Shown here: piece after piece, positions 8,568 to 17,288 of the stretch | Position numbering within the stretch: the stretch's first letter is position 1 | Layout: each line of letters opens with the position of its first letter | From: CAWIOX01 sp963837775 | Lineage (GTDB): Bacteria > Pseudomonadota > Gammaproteobacteria > Burkholderiales > Burkholderiaceae_D | Direction of reading: 5' to 3' | DNA: 64,000 nt | NCBI GenBank assembly: GCA_963837775.1 | Contig: CAWIOX010000032.1 | Span: 71,261-135,260 of the forward strand | The notes under the pieces: generated by a model | Told to the model about the DNA's origin: nothing | Databases searched by the model: none | What the model saw: the letters and a program-made list of their open reading frames with translations, nothing else | Made by a program: the position numbers and the translations under genes

Positions 8568-10664
8568 TCACTCCGTCACCGCATCCGTGCGCAGCACCGC
8601 CTCGACATCGCTGCCGTCGTCAGTCGTCGCTTCGATTTCCGCTTCTTGCGCCAGTTCGACCTCATGCGCTGCCGCCTGCTCGCCGCTGGCGACATCGGTT
8701 TCGGCCTCGGTGTCGGACATTTCTTCTTCCGCTTCCACTTCAGCGGCCAGTTCCGAGCCCGGCGCCGACAGCACTTCCAGCACGCGCGCTTCCACCGTCA
8801 GATCGACCTCGTCCCAGCCGATCAGGTCCAGCTTGACCTGCGCGCCGCGCGCCATCGACGGCGTGCCCGGCAACTTGATCACCAGCGGAATATCGACCAG
8901 GCGGAAAATCTCGTCTTTCAGCACCACCGCCTCGACCTGCCTGGCGTTTTCCTGCGCCAGCCAGCGCAGGCACCAGTAGCGTTCCATGTTCGACTGGAAA
9001 TCGCCGTAAGCCGCATAGGCGGCGTCGAACGCGGATACGATCGCGAACAGGTTGGCATCGCGCTGCTTGAACGGCGCCGCCATCGGCGCCGCAACCCCAT
9101 GCTGGACGCAGGCCAGGATCTGCCACTGATTGACCAGATCGGTATACCGGCGCAGCGGCGAGGTGCTCCATGCATATTGATCGACGCCCAGCCCCTGATG
9201 CGGCGCCGCGTGGGTGACCATGCGCACCTGCATCTTGGCGGCCCAGCTGTTGCCGGAGCCGCCGCCCTGCGCGCGGTAAATCCCCGGCACCACATGGTCG
9301 AACATGAACTTGCCCCAGGTGCTGTTGGCAAAGATCATCAGTTCGGCGACGATCTTGTCGAGCGGCGCGCCGCGCTTGCGGCGCACCACGCTGACCACGT
9401 CATCCTCGACATAGAAGTTGAAATCGACGCGGTTGTTCTGCTCCGGCTTCAGGCCGAAGCTCTCGCGCTTGGCCATGCGGCCTTGTTCCAGCACCTGCGC
9501 CCATTGCCAGATCAGCGCCAGTTCGGCCTTGTGCGGATACTCGCCCTCGCCGCTGGCCAGGGTTTCTTCGGTGACCAGCGCATCGAGCTCGTTATGGCGC
9601 AGGTTGGATGCCATCGGCACCGCTTCGGCGCGGGTCTCGGTGCTGATCACCGACCAGTCGGCCGGATTCAGGGTCGCGTACAGCGACAATGCCGGACGGG
9701 TCTGGCCGGCGCCGAGCGTGAACGCCTCGACCAGTTCGTCGGGCAGCATCGTGATCTTGTCGCCCGGCATGTAGACGGTCGACATGCGCTGGCGTGCGAT
9801 GTTGTCGATCGCGTCTTGCGGGCGGATCCCCAGCGCCGGTGCGGCGATATGGATGCCGACCCGCACATTGCCGTCGGCCAGGGTCACGACCGAGAACGCA
9901 TCGTCGATTTCGGTGGTGGTCACGTCGTCGATCGAGAACGCCTGCACCTCGGCCACCGGCAGCGTCGGCATCGCCGGTATCGCGAGCGCCGGGAAGCCGG
10001 TGCCTTTCGGGAAATTTTCCAGCAAGAACTTGCCCATGTGCAGTTCTTTGGCCGATTGGATGCCGCCGCAGGCCAGCATCAGGCGTTGCGGATTGGTATG
10101 CAGTTCATCGCATGCGGCCTCCAGCGCCTTGTATTCGATGGTGTTCTTGTCCGGCTTGAACAACAGCTGGCGCACCATCGCCCGCATCGACTCCGGCAAG
10201 CGGTGCGCCTTCAGCTCCTCGACATACTGCGCCTGCACCAGCAACTGCTGCTTTTTCTTCTCGACGCCGGCCAGCGCCGCTTTCAGCGCGGCTTCCGGCG
10301 CGGCCTTGTAGCGGCCCTTGCCCTTCTTGTAGAAGTAGATCGGCGCCGCATGCAGCCTCATCAGCAAGCCGGCCGCCTCATTCGGCCGCGGCGCATGGCC
10401 GAAATATTCGGCGCCCAGCTCGGCAAAGCCGAATTCTTCCTGGCCCGCCACTTCCCACAGAAAATCGAGGTCGAGTTCGGCCGCCAGCGCTTGCGCATCC
10501 TGCAGCAGTTCGGCAGCAGTCGGCGCCTCGAATTGCAGCAGCACATCCTTGGCGCGCACCTTCGAGCGTTTGCCGCTCGGCAATTCGACTTGATAGGACT
10601 CGCCGGCGTGGGACAGCACGGCGCCGGCCTTGAAATCGCCGGATTCTTCGAAAAATAGATTCAT
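8568..10664 (-). CDS. RNB-domain exoribonuclease (RNase II family)
   Basis: A 698-residue cytoplasmic 3'-5' exoribonuclease-type protein. The N-terminal half has an OB/S1-like start and helical region; the RNB domain includes DDVTTTEIDDAFSV, corresponding to the Asp-rich metal site of RNase II, with Glu where RNase II has the second Asp, and later WSTSPLRRYTDLVNQW. A C-terminal acidic, Glu/Ala-rich tail of about 60 residues follows the S1-like domain. It is distinct from classical RNase R in length and lacks the Lys-rich tail. It heads the minus-strand unit leading to the TonB-like gene and aroE. Confidence 0.88.
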   Translation of the reverse strand: MNLFFEESGDFKAGAVLSHAGESYQVELPSGKRSKVRAKDVLLQFEAPTAAELLQDAQALAAELDLDFLWEVAGQEEFGFAELGAEYFGHAPRPNEAAGLLMRLHAAPIYFYKKGKGRYKAAPEAALKAALAGVEKKKQQLLVQAQYVEELKAHRLPESMRAMVRQLLFKPDKNTIEYKALEAACDELHTNPQRLMLACGGIQSAKELHMGKFLLENFPKGTGFPALAIPAMPTLPVAEVQAFSIDDVTTTEIDDAFSVVTLADGNVRVGIHIAAPALGIRPQDAIDNIARQRMSTVYMPGDKITMLPDELVEAFTLGAGQTRPALSLYATLNPADWSVISTETRAEAVPMASNLRHNELDALVTEETLASGEGEYPHKAELALIWQWAQVLEQGRMAKRESFGLKPEQNNRVDFNFYVEDDVVSVVRRKRGAPLDKIVAELMIFANSTWGKFMFDHVVPGIYRAQGGGSGNSWAAKMQVRMVTHAAPHQGLGVDQYAWSTSPLRRYTDLVNQWQILACVQHGVAAPMAAPFKQRDANLFAIVSAFDAAYAAYGDFQSNMERYWCLRWLAQENARQVEAVVLKDEIFRLVDIPLVIKLPGTPSMARGAQVKLDLIGWDEVDLTVEARVLEVLSAPGSELAAEVEAEEEMSDTEAETDVASGEQAAAHEVELAQEAEIEATTDDGSDVEAVLRTDAVTE

Positions 10665-10764
10665 TCAACACTTCTAAAGGAAATTCTTCATTGCAAGCGC
10701 ACGCGCGCTTGCCCATAGATGCCACACAAGGACTTTGCAGGCAATTTTCATGCAAAAATATACT

Positions 10765-10830
10765 GCCCACTGTATTTTATTTTTAGCCCGGATTCATTCC
10801 GGCTACTGCCTGTTTTTGCAACATACCCCC
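10765..10830 (+). repeat. Dispersed intergenic element, divergent copy 2
   Basis: Between ubiC and the RNB gene. On the plus strand it has a left part resembling other copies (GTATTTTATTTTTAGCC), a small CCGGA/TCCGG hairpin, a right part CTACTGCCTGTTTTT, then CAACATACCCCC. The last 12 bases also occur at 51298-51308, so these two copies seem to form a subgroup. The alignment to the better copies is partial. Confidence 0.45.
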
Positions 10831-10836
10831 TAAAAA

Positions 10837-11431
10837 TCACATCTCCGAGGGGCTTTTTTCAGGCAAATTCAGCATCGCGATGTGCGGCAAGAACACTTCG
10901 GTCACCAGCAGCAAGCCGCCTTTGCGCCGGTACAGGCAGCGCCGCGCAAACAGCGCGCCGTCCGCCGCGTCGATTCCAGCCGCAGCGCGCGCGCGCTGCA
11001 GCAGCGGGTGGCCGGCGCGCAAACGCGCATAGTGCAATGCGCCGCGCACCACGCACGGATCGCCGAACAGCGTGGTGCCCAGCGAACGCTCGCCCAAGGC
11101 GCCGAACAGCGGCCACTGGCTGGCGGTCGCCGCCAGCGGCACCACCGTATGGGCGTAGACCAGCGGCCGGCCGTCGCACAGCAGCAACACATCGCGCTCG
11201 ATCGCCTGGCGCGGCCGCGCCAGACCGATCAGCGCGGCTTCATCGGCCAGGCAGATGCCGCGCCGCTGATGCAGGCGCTGCACGCGAAAACGCGTCGCGC
11301 GTGCGGTCAGCTTGGCCGTCAGCGAGGCGCGGTCGGTCAGCCAGTCGCGCAGCACGGCAGGCGGATTGACGCCGTTGACATGCGCAGTCCAGCGCGCCAG
11401 CTGCGGTCGAATGCGCCACCGGGTACGCCAT
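10837..11431 (-). CDS. ubiC: Chorismate lyase UbiC (frameshift just after start)
   Basis: Removes pyruvate from chorismate to give 4-hydroxybenzoate, the first ubiquinone precursor. The body matches beta-proteobacterial UbiC (DWLTDRASLTAKL, RDVLLLCDG, LLVTEVFLP). In the long open frame there is no start before residue 25 or so. ATG 11431 overlaps the stop of the esterase gene as TGATG; one extra G right after it (ATGGCG instead of ATGCG) takes translation out of frame. Removing it gives MRTRWRIRPQLARW, joined to the rest, 197 residues in total. Confidence 0.87.
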
Positions 11432-12024
11432 CAATGCACGGCGTCCGGTTTAACGCTGCTGATGCCGCAAAATGCCAGCACCTCGTCGGCCAGATGCGCG
11501 AAATCGGACAAGCCGTGGTCGCTGCCATTGATCACCCGATGCCGCGCGCACGGATAATGCGCGACCATCTCTTGCCAGTCCAGCACCTCGTCGCCGGTGG
11601 CCGCAATCAGGAAATAACGCTCGGGACGGCTGATTTCGGTCAGCGCCAGCGCCTGCAATTGCGCTATGTATTCGCGCTTGAATTCGAACGGTGCATCGGA
11701 ATGATAGGCGGTGCTGACGCCGACGTATTGCTCCAGATCGCGCGGCGGCTGCACCGCAGGATTGAGCAACACCGCGCGGCAGCCCAGCCGCTCTGCCAGC
11801 CAGGTCGCGTAATAACCGCCGAGCGACGAGCCGATGATGGTCAGCTCGGCCGGCGCGCAGGATTGCACCAGTTGCAGCGCCAGCGCGATCGCCTCCTTGG
11901 GCGAGGCCGGCAATTGCGGACAAAGGTATTCGTCCGCACGCCCGAGCGCCTGCATCCGCTCGGCCAGCAGGCGCGCCTTGAACGATTGCGGCGAGGAGCG
12001 GAAGCCGTGCAGATACAGGATCAT
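11431..12024 (-). CDS. YqiA/YcfP-type alpha/beta-hydrolase (esterase)
   Basis: A 197-residue cytoplasmic serine hydrolase of the UPF0227/YqiA family. It starts MILYLHGFRSSPQS (oxyanion strand), has the nucleophile elbow GSSLGGYYA, the aspartate in ATGDEVLDW and the histidine in GSDHGL. Its natural substrate is not known. The start overlaps the mpl stop by four bases (ATGA) and its stop overlaps the ubiC start by one base, so mpl, this gene and ubiC are very likely co-translated. Confidence 0.88.
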   Translation of the reverse strand: MILYLHGFRSSPQSFKARLLAERMQALGRADEYLCPQLPASPKEAIALALQLVQSCAPAELTIIGSSLGGYYATWLAERLGCRAVLLNPAVQPPRDLEQYVGVSTAYHSDAPFEFKREYIAQLQALALTEISRPERYFLIAATGDEVLDWQEMVAHYPCARHRVINGSDHGLSDFAHLADEVLAFCGISSVKPDAVH

Positions 12025-13409
12025 GACAGTGCGTCCAGGATTTTTTGATGCACGCCGCCGAAGCCGCCGTTGCTCATCACCAGAATCTGGTCACCGGCCT
12101 GCGCTGCCTGCGCCACCGCCTGCACCAGCGCGTCCAGCGTATCGAAGGCACGGGCTTTTTCTCCCAGCGGCGCCAGCGCCCCGGCCAGATCCCAGCCCAG
12201 CGCCTCCTTGGCCGATGCACCGTTGTCGACGCTGGCGCCGTAGCCGAATACCAGATCGGCATCGCTCAGGCTGCCGGCCAGCGCCTGCTTCATGGTGCCC
12301 AGCTTCATCGTGTTCGAGCGCGGCTCCAGCACCGCCAGTATCCGCGCCGCGCCGACTTTCTTGCGCAGGCCGGCGACGGTGGTCGCAATCGCGGTCGGAT
12401 GATGGGCGAAATCGTCATACAGCGTGATGCCGCCGACCTCGCCGCGCACCTCCATGCGGCGCTTGACGTTCTCGAACCTGGCCAGCGCCTCGATCGCCTG
12501 CGCCGGCAGCACGCCGACATGACGCGCCGCGGCAATCGCCGCCAGCGCATTCAGGCGGTTATGCTCGCCGGTCAGCGACCAGCACACGGTGCCCTGGGCT
12601 GCGCCGTTGAACATCACGTCGAAACTGCCGTCATCGTGCTCGCGCAAGGCCCAGCCCTGCCCTGCGCCGACGCCGAAAAATTCCTGCTCGCTCCAGCAAC
12701 CGCGTTCCAGCACGCGCTGCATCGAGGCCTCGCGGCCGTTGACGATCAGCCGCCCGAGGCCGGGCACGGTGCGCACCAGATGGTGGAACTGGGTTTCGAT
12801 CGCGGCCAGGTCCGGAAAGATGTCGGCGTGGTCGTACTCCAGATTGTTCAGGATCGCGGTCTTCGCATGGTAATGGACGAACTTGCTGCGCTTGTCGAAA
12901 AACGCGGTGTCGTATTCATCGGCCTCGATCACGAAGAAATCCGAGGTCTCGCCGGGTTCCGACAGGCGCGCCGAAATGCCGAAATTGAGCGGCACGCCGC
13001 CGATCAGGAAGCCCGGCGCATAGCCTGCATCTTGGAGTATCCACGCCAGCATCGCGGAGGTCGTGGTCTTGCCGTGGGTACCGGCCACCGCCAGCACCCA
13101 TTTATCCTGCAGGATGTGCTCGCCAATCCACTGCGGACCGGAAGTGTAAGGCAGGCCGCGATTGAGGATTTCCTCCATCAGCGGGTTGCCGCGCGACACC
13201 ACATTGCCGATCACGAACAGGTCCGGCTGCAGCGCCACCTGTTCCGGGCCGAAACCCTGGATCAGCTCGATGCCCTGCGCTTCGAGCTGGCTGCTCATCG
13301 GCGGATAGACGTTGGCATCGCAGCCGGTAACCTGATGTCCGGCCTCTTTTGCCAGAACCGCCAGGCCGCCCATGAAGGTGCCGCAAATGCCGAGAATATG
13401 AATGTGCAT
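12021..13409 (-). CDS. mpl: UDP-MurNAc:L-Ala-gamma-D-Glu-mDAP ligase Mpl
   Basis: Recycles cell-wall tripeptide by joining it to UDP-MurNAc in the cytoplasm. The 462-residue protein has the Mur-ligase architecture: N-terminal Rossmann domain (HILGICGTFMGGLA), central ATPase domain with the loop GTHGKTTTSAM and EADEYDTAF, and C-terminal domain with YDDFAHHPTAI. Length matches E. coli Mpl (457). AmpD, which acts in the same recycling pathway, is encoded 15 kb away. Confidence 0.95.
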   Translation of the reverse strand: MHIHILGICGTFMGGLAVLAKEAGHQVTGCDANVYPPMSSQLEAQGIELIQGFGPEQVALQPDLFVIGNVVSRGNPLMEEILNRGLPYTSGPQWIGEHILQDKWVLAVAGTHGKTTTSAMLAWILQDAGYAPGFLIGGVPLNFGISARLSEPGETSDFFVIEADEYDTAFFDKRSKFVHYHAKTAILNNLEYDHADIFPDLAAIETQFHHLVRTVPGLGRLIVNGREASMQRVLERGCWSEQEFFGVGAGQGWALREHDDGSFDVMFNGAAQGTVCWSLTGEHNRLNALAAIAAARHVGVLPAQAIEALARFENVKRRMEVRGEVGGITLYDDFAHHPTAIATTVAGLRKKVGAARILAVLEPRSNTMKLGTMKQALAGSLSDADLVFGYGASVDNGASAKEALGWDLAGALAPLGEKARAFDTLDALVQAVAQAAQAGDQILVMSNGGFGGVHQKILDALS

Positions 13410-13601
13410 GGTGCAATTTCGTAATGGAATACCTAGATTTTACCTGAGCGCCAAGCTGCCAGCGCATCACTTGGCAGCCTGTTTCGGCCACGAAGGCACA
13501 AATCGCGGCAATCCCTGCCAATTGCCGGGGATTGCCGCCCTGTCGCAAATCGGAAGCTGCAGTTGCATGTGCCACTTTGCGTGAAGTAGTATCATTCCCA
13601 T

Positions 13602-14227
13602 ATGGACATCAATTACCCCAGCGACGCCGAATTGCTGCGCGCCGAAATTGCCGCCGCTGCCGCCCGCATGATTGCCGAAGACGGTGCCGACTACGGTAAT
13701 GCGAAACGCAAGGCAGCCAGACAAATCCTGGGCGATGCCAAGGTGCGCGGCGATGTGCTGCCTGACAACGCACAAATCGAAAATGAAGTCCGGTTGTATA
13801 ACGAACTTTTTTTTGACGATACACAACCGGCACGGCTATTGCATCTGCGCAAGCTTGCATTGCGCCTGATGGATGATCTGGCGCAGTTCCAGCCTTACCT
13901 GACCGGCGCGGTATTGAACGGCACCGCCGGAGAACATTCGGATATCCATCTGCAGCTATTCACAGAAAGCGCCAAGGATGTCGAAATATTTCTCCTGAAT
14001 AAGAATATCAACTTCGAAGTCTCCGAAACCAGGCACTTCAAGAAGCAATCATGCGCCGGTAGAAACCCTGAGTTTCCTGTGGCACAAGGAAGGCGTCCAT
14101 CTGACGGTCTACCAGCCGGATGATCTGCGCGGCGCCATCAAGACTAAAAACCGGTGCACGGCTGGAACGCGCCAACAGCATTGCCGTACAGGCCCTGATC
14201 ACGGAAAGCACAAACAATGCAGCGTAA
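13602..14227 (+). CDS. Nucleotidyltransferase-like conserved protein (two frameshifts)
   Basis: A protein of about 207 residues of a family common beside mpl in Burkholderiales, often misnamed UDP-N-acetylmuramate--alanine ligase. The stretch GAVLNGTAGEHSDIHLQLF resembles the Gly-rich and acidic motif of nucleotidyltransferases. The frame breaks twice: one extra base near 14043 (FKKQS where FKSNHAPVETLSF is expected) and one extra A in a run near 14145. With both removed the gene ends at TAA 14225-14227, overlapping the start of the next gene. Function not established. Confidence 0.75.
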
Positions 14228-14738
14228 GCTCCCGCTATTTATCGCCGTCGGCCTGTTATTCGCTGTCCTCGGCCTCTACTTTGGCGTCAATCGAATCGCG
14301 CCTGCCACACCACAAGCAACAGCAAGCGCCGGCCTGCTGGCACAGACTTGGCCTGATGCCCGCGGCACACCGCAAAAGCTTTCCCAATGGGAAAATAAAC
14401 CGCTGATCGTCAATTTTTGGGCGACCTGGTGTTCGCCTTGCGTCCAGGAAATGCCCGAGTTATCCGCGCTGCAAACCGAACTGAAGCCCAAAGGCATACA
14501 GTTAATTGGCATCGGCATTGATTCTGCCGCCAACATTGCAGAATTCTCATCAAAATATAAAATCAGCTATCCGCTCTACGTTGCGGGAATCGATGGCACC
14601 GACCTGTCGCGCGCATTTGGCAATCAAGCCGGAGGACTGCCTTTCACGGTACTGATCGGGCGTGACGGGCAAGTGAAAAAGACCTATCTGGGACGTCTGA
14701 AAATGCAGGAATTAAGGGCGGATTTGGCATTAATGTAA
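14217..14738 (+). CDS. TlpA-like membrane-anchored thioredoxin
   Basis: A 173-residue thiol-disulfide oxidoreductase. Residues 5-25 form a membrane anchor or uncleaved signal, placing the domain in the periplasm. The thioredoxin fold carries the active site FWATWCSPCVQEMPE and the cis-proline segment GGLPFTVLIG. Members of this family reduce disulfides in cytochrome c maturation or other exported proteins; the partner here is not shown by the context. Its start overlaps the preceding gene. Confidence 0.9.
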   Translation: MQRKLPLFIAVGLLFAVLGLYFGVNRIAPATPQATASAGLLAQTWPDARGTPQKLSQWENKPLIVNFWATWCSPCVQEMPELSALQTELKPKGIQLIGIGIDSAANIAEFSSKYKISYPLYVAGIDGTDLSRAFGNQAGGLPFTVLIGRDGQVKKTYLGRLKMQELRADLALM

Positions 14739-14821
14739 TTCAGGCAACTAGTTTTCTCTTGCCAATCAACGCCATTTGGCGGCAAAATGCGGCCATCGTC
14801 GGCAATTAAGCTAATAAGTTC

Positions 14822-15259
14822 ATGGCAAAAAACATCCTCCTGATCAATGGCCCAAACTTGAACCTGCTTGGCACAAGAGAGCCGGAAGTCTATGGATCCA
14901 GCACGCTTGCCGATGTAGAGCAAGCTGCCATCGCGCAAGCCAATACGGCCGGTGCCGAATTAAGCTGCTTCCAAAGCAACCATGAAGGCGCGTTGATCGA
15001 TCGCATTCATGCGGCCAGGCTGGAAGGCGTGGACGCCATCGTGATCAATCCCGGCGGCCTGACGCATACCAGCGTCGCCTTGCGCGATGCGCTGGCCGGT
15101 GTTGCCATCCCGTTTGTCGAAATACATATCTCGAATATTCATCAGCGCGAGGCATTCCGTCATTTTTCCTATCTGTCAGGCATCGCCCGCGGCGTGATTT
15201 GCGGACTGGGCACCGACGGTTACCGCGCCGCCATTGATTTTTCGCTCAAAAATCTTTAA
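14822..15259 (+). CDS. aroQ: Type II 3-dehydroquinate dehydratase
   Basis: Converts 3-dehydroquinate to 3-dehydroshikimate, the step before AroE. The 145-residue protein has INGPNLNLLGTREPEVYG with the catalytic Tyr and Arg region, NPGGLTHTSVALRDAL, and EIHISNIHQREAFRHFS with the catalytic His. Length is typical of the dodecameric type II enzyme. It lies directly ahead of accB, the common arrangement in proteobacteria. Confidence 0.95.
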   Translation: MAKNILLINGPNLNLLGTREPEVYGSSTLADVEQAAIAQANTAGAELSCFQSNHEGALIDRIHAARLEGVDAIVINPGGLTHTSVALRDALAGVAIPFVEIHISNIHQREAFRHFSYLSGIARGVICGLGTDGYRAAIDFSLKNL

Positions 15260-15337
15260 TTTTCATTATCATCCCGCAAATGACTTACAATTGCGGCGAT
15301 TTACACCAACATAACAAACAATTCCAAGGGATTTCAC

Positions 15338-15805
15338 ATGGATCTACGAAAACTCAAAACTTTGATCGACCTGGTAGCTGAATCAGATATTTCCGAACTG
15401 GAAGTCTCCGAAGGCGAAGACAAAGTCCGCATCGTCAAATCCTCCGCTTTCCCGCAAAATCAAGGCATGATGATGCCGCAAATGCATCAGTATCCAATGC
15501 ATGCACCTGCTGCCACTGCTGCGCCGTTGCCAGCAGCCCCAGCCGCTGCAGCAATCCCGGCCGAACCGGAAGGCCACATCGTCAAGTCGCCAATGGTCGG
15601 CACCTTCTACCGTTCATCAGCCCCTGGCTCGGCACCGTTCATCAACATCGGCTCCAGCGTACAAGAAGGCGAAACGCTGTGCATCATCGAAGCGATGAAA
15701 CTGCTCAACGAAATCGAAGCCGATGCTTCCGGCGTCATCAAACAGATCCTGGTCGAGAACGGCCAGCCGGTCGAGTACGGTCAACCCTTATTTGTGATCG
15801 GTTAA
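15338..15805 (+). CDS. accB: Biotin carboxyl carrier protein of acetyl-CoA carboxylase
   Basis: Carries the biotin that is carboxylated by AccC and donates CO2 to acetyl-CoA. The 155-residue protein has the N-terminal AccC-binding helix (MDLRKLKTLIDLVAES), a Pro/Ala-rich flexible linker (residues 50-75) and the biotinyl domain with the lysine in IEAMKLLNEIEAD. AAGGG precedes the ATG. accC follows after 92 bases. Confidence 0.96.
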   Translation: MDLRKLKTLIDLVAESDISELEVSEGEDKVRIVKSSAFPQNQGMMMPQMHQYPMHAPAATAAPLPAAPAAAAIPAEPEGHIVKSPMVGTFYRSSAPGSAPFINIGSSVQEGETLCIIEAMKLLNEIEADASGVIKQILVENGQPVEYGQPLFVIG

Positions 15806-15897
15806 GCAACGCCGCATACGGTGCCTGCAGCAGCAGGCACCAAGCTGCTTCTTGACGCTTAGCGTTTAACATTCAACGCCTCACAAGCCACATCACT

Positions 15898-17280
15898 ATG
15901 TTTGAAAAAATCCTCATCGCCAATCGTGGTGAAATCGCGCTGCGTATCCAGCGCGCCTGCCGCGAAATGGGCATCAAAACCGTAGTCGTCCATTCGGAAG
16001 CCGACCGCGAAGCCAAATACGTGAAACTGGCCGACGAATCGGTCTGTATCGGTCCTGCGCCATCCGCGCTGAGCTATCTGAGCATGCCGGCCATCATCAG
16101 CGCCGCCGAAGTGACGGACGCCGAAGCGATCCATCCGGGCTACGGCTTCCTGTCTGAAAATGCCGATTTTGCCGAACGCGTGGAACAGTCCGGCTTCGTC
16201 TTCATCGGTCCGCGCTCGGACTCGATCCGTCTGATGGGCGACAAGGTTTCTGCCAAGCAAACCATGATCAAGGCCGGCGTGCCGTGTGTACCAGGCTCGG
16301 AAGGCGCATTGCCGGATGATCCGAAAATCATCATCCAGACCGCACGCAAGGTCGGCTATCCGGTCATCATCAAGGCCGCTGGCGGCGGCGGCGGCCGCGG
16401 CATGCGCGTCGTGCACACCGAAGCTGCACTGCTCAATGCAGTGGCTATGACCAAGACCGAAGCCGGCGCCGCTTTCGGCAATCCTGAAGTCTATATGGAA
16501 AAATTTCTGGAAAATCCGCGTCACGTGGAAATCCAGATTCTGGCCGACGAATTCAAGAATGCGATCTGGCTCGGCGAACGCGATTGCTCGATGCAACGCC
16601 GCCACCAGAAAGTGATCGAAGAAGCGCCGGCACCGGGCATCCCACGCAGAGTCATCGAAAGAATCGGTGAGCGTTGCGCCGAAGCCTGCCGCAAAATCGG
16701 CTATCGCGGCGCCGGCACCTTCGAATTCCTGTATGAGAATGGCGAATTCTATTTCATCGAAATGAACACCCGGGTCCAGGTTGAGCATCCTGTCACGGAA
16801 ATGATCACCGGCATTGATATCGTGCAAGAACAGATCCGCATCGCAGCCGGCGAGAAACTGCGCTTCCGCCAGCGCGACGTCACCTTCACCGGCCATGCAG
16901 TCGAGTGCCGCATCAATGCGGAAGATCCGTTCAAATTTACGCCATCACCGGGCAAGATCATCGCCTGGCACGCTCCGGGCGGACCCGGCATCCGTGTCGA
17001 TTCACATGCCTATGCCGGTTATTACGTGCCGCCCCATTATGATTCGATGGTCGGCAAGGTCATCGCTTACGGCACGACCCGCGAACAGGCAATCAGGCGC
17101 ATGCAAATCGCCCTGTCCGAAATGGTGGTGGAGGGCATCCAGACCAACATTCCGCTGCACCGGGAATTAATGGTCGATGCGCGCTTCATTGAAGGCGGCA
17201 CCAGCATCCATTATCTGGAGCACAAGTTGGCGGAAAAACCGGATCTCCCGAAAACCCCGCAAAAACCTACCAAGAAATAA
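15898..17280 (+). CDS. accC: Biotin carboxylase subunit AccC
   Basis: ATP-dependent carboxylation of biotin on AccB, first half of malonyl-CoA synthesis. The 460-residue ATP-grasp enzyme begins FEKILIANRGEIALRI, has the glycine-rich loop AAGGGGGRGMR, MQRRHQKVIEEAPAP, EMNTRVQVEHPVTEM with catalytic residues, and the C-terminal SHAYAGYYVPPHYDSM. It shows no frame break. Length is close to E. coli AccC (449). Confidence 0.97.
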   Translation: MFEKILIANRGEIALRIQRACREMGIKTVVVHSEADREAKYVKLADESVCIGPAPSALSYLSMPAIISAAEVTDAEAIHPGYGFLSENADFAERVEQSGFVFIGPRSDSIRLMGDKVSAKQTMIKAGVPCVPGSEGALPDDPKIIIQTARKVGYPVIIKAAGGGGGRGMRVVHTEAALLNAVAMTKTEAGAAFGNPEVYMEKFLENPRHVEIQILADEFKNAIWLGERDCSMQRRHQKVIEEAPAPGIPRRVIERIGERCAEACRKIGYRGAGTFEFLYENGEFYFIEMNTRVQVEHPVTEMITGIDIVQEQIRIAAGEKLRFRQRDVTFTGHAVECRINAEDPFKFTPSPGKIIAWHAPGGPGIRVDSHAYAGYYVPPHYDSMVGKVIAYGTTREQAIRRMQIALSEMVVEGIQTNIPLHRELMVDARFIEGGTSIHYLEHKLAEKPDLPKTPQKPTKK

Positions 17281-17288
17281 GGCTGCAC

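Noticed and set aside
8487..10658. 723-codon open frame opposite the RNB exoribonuclease gene
   Set aside because: Antisense shadow with Arg/His/Gln-rich low-information sequence; the minus-strand gene has clear RNase II motifs.
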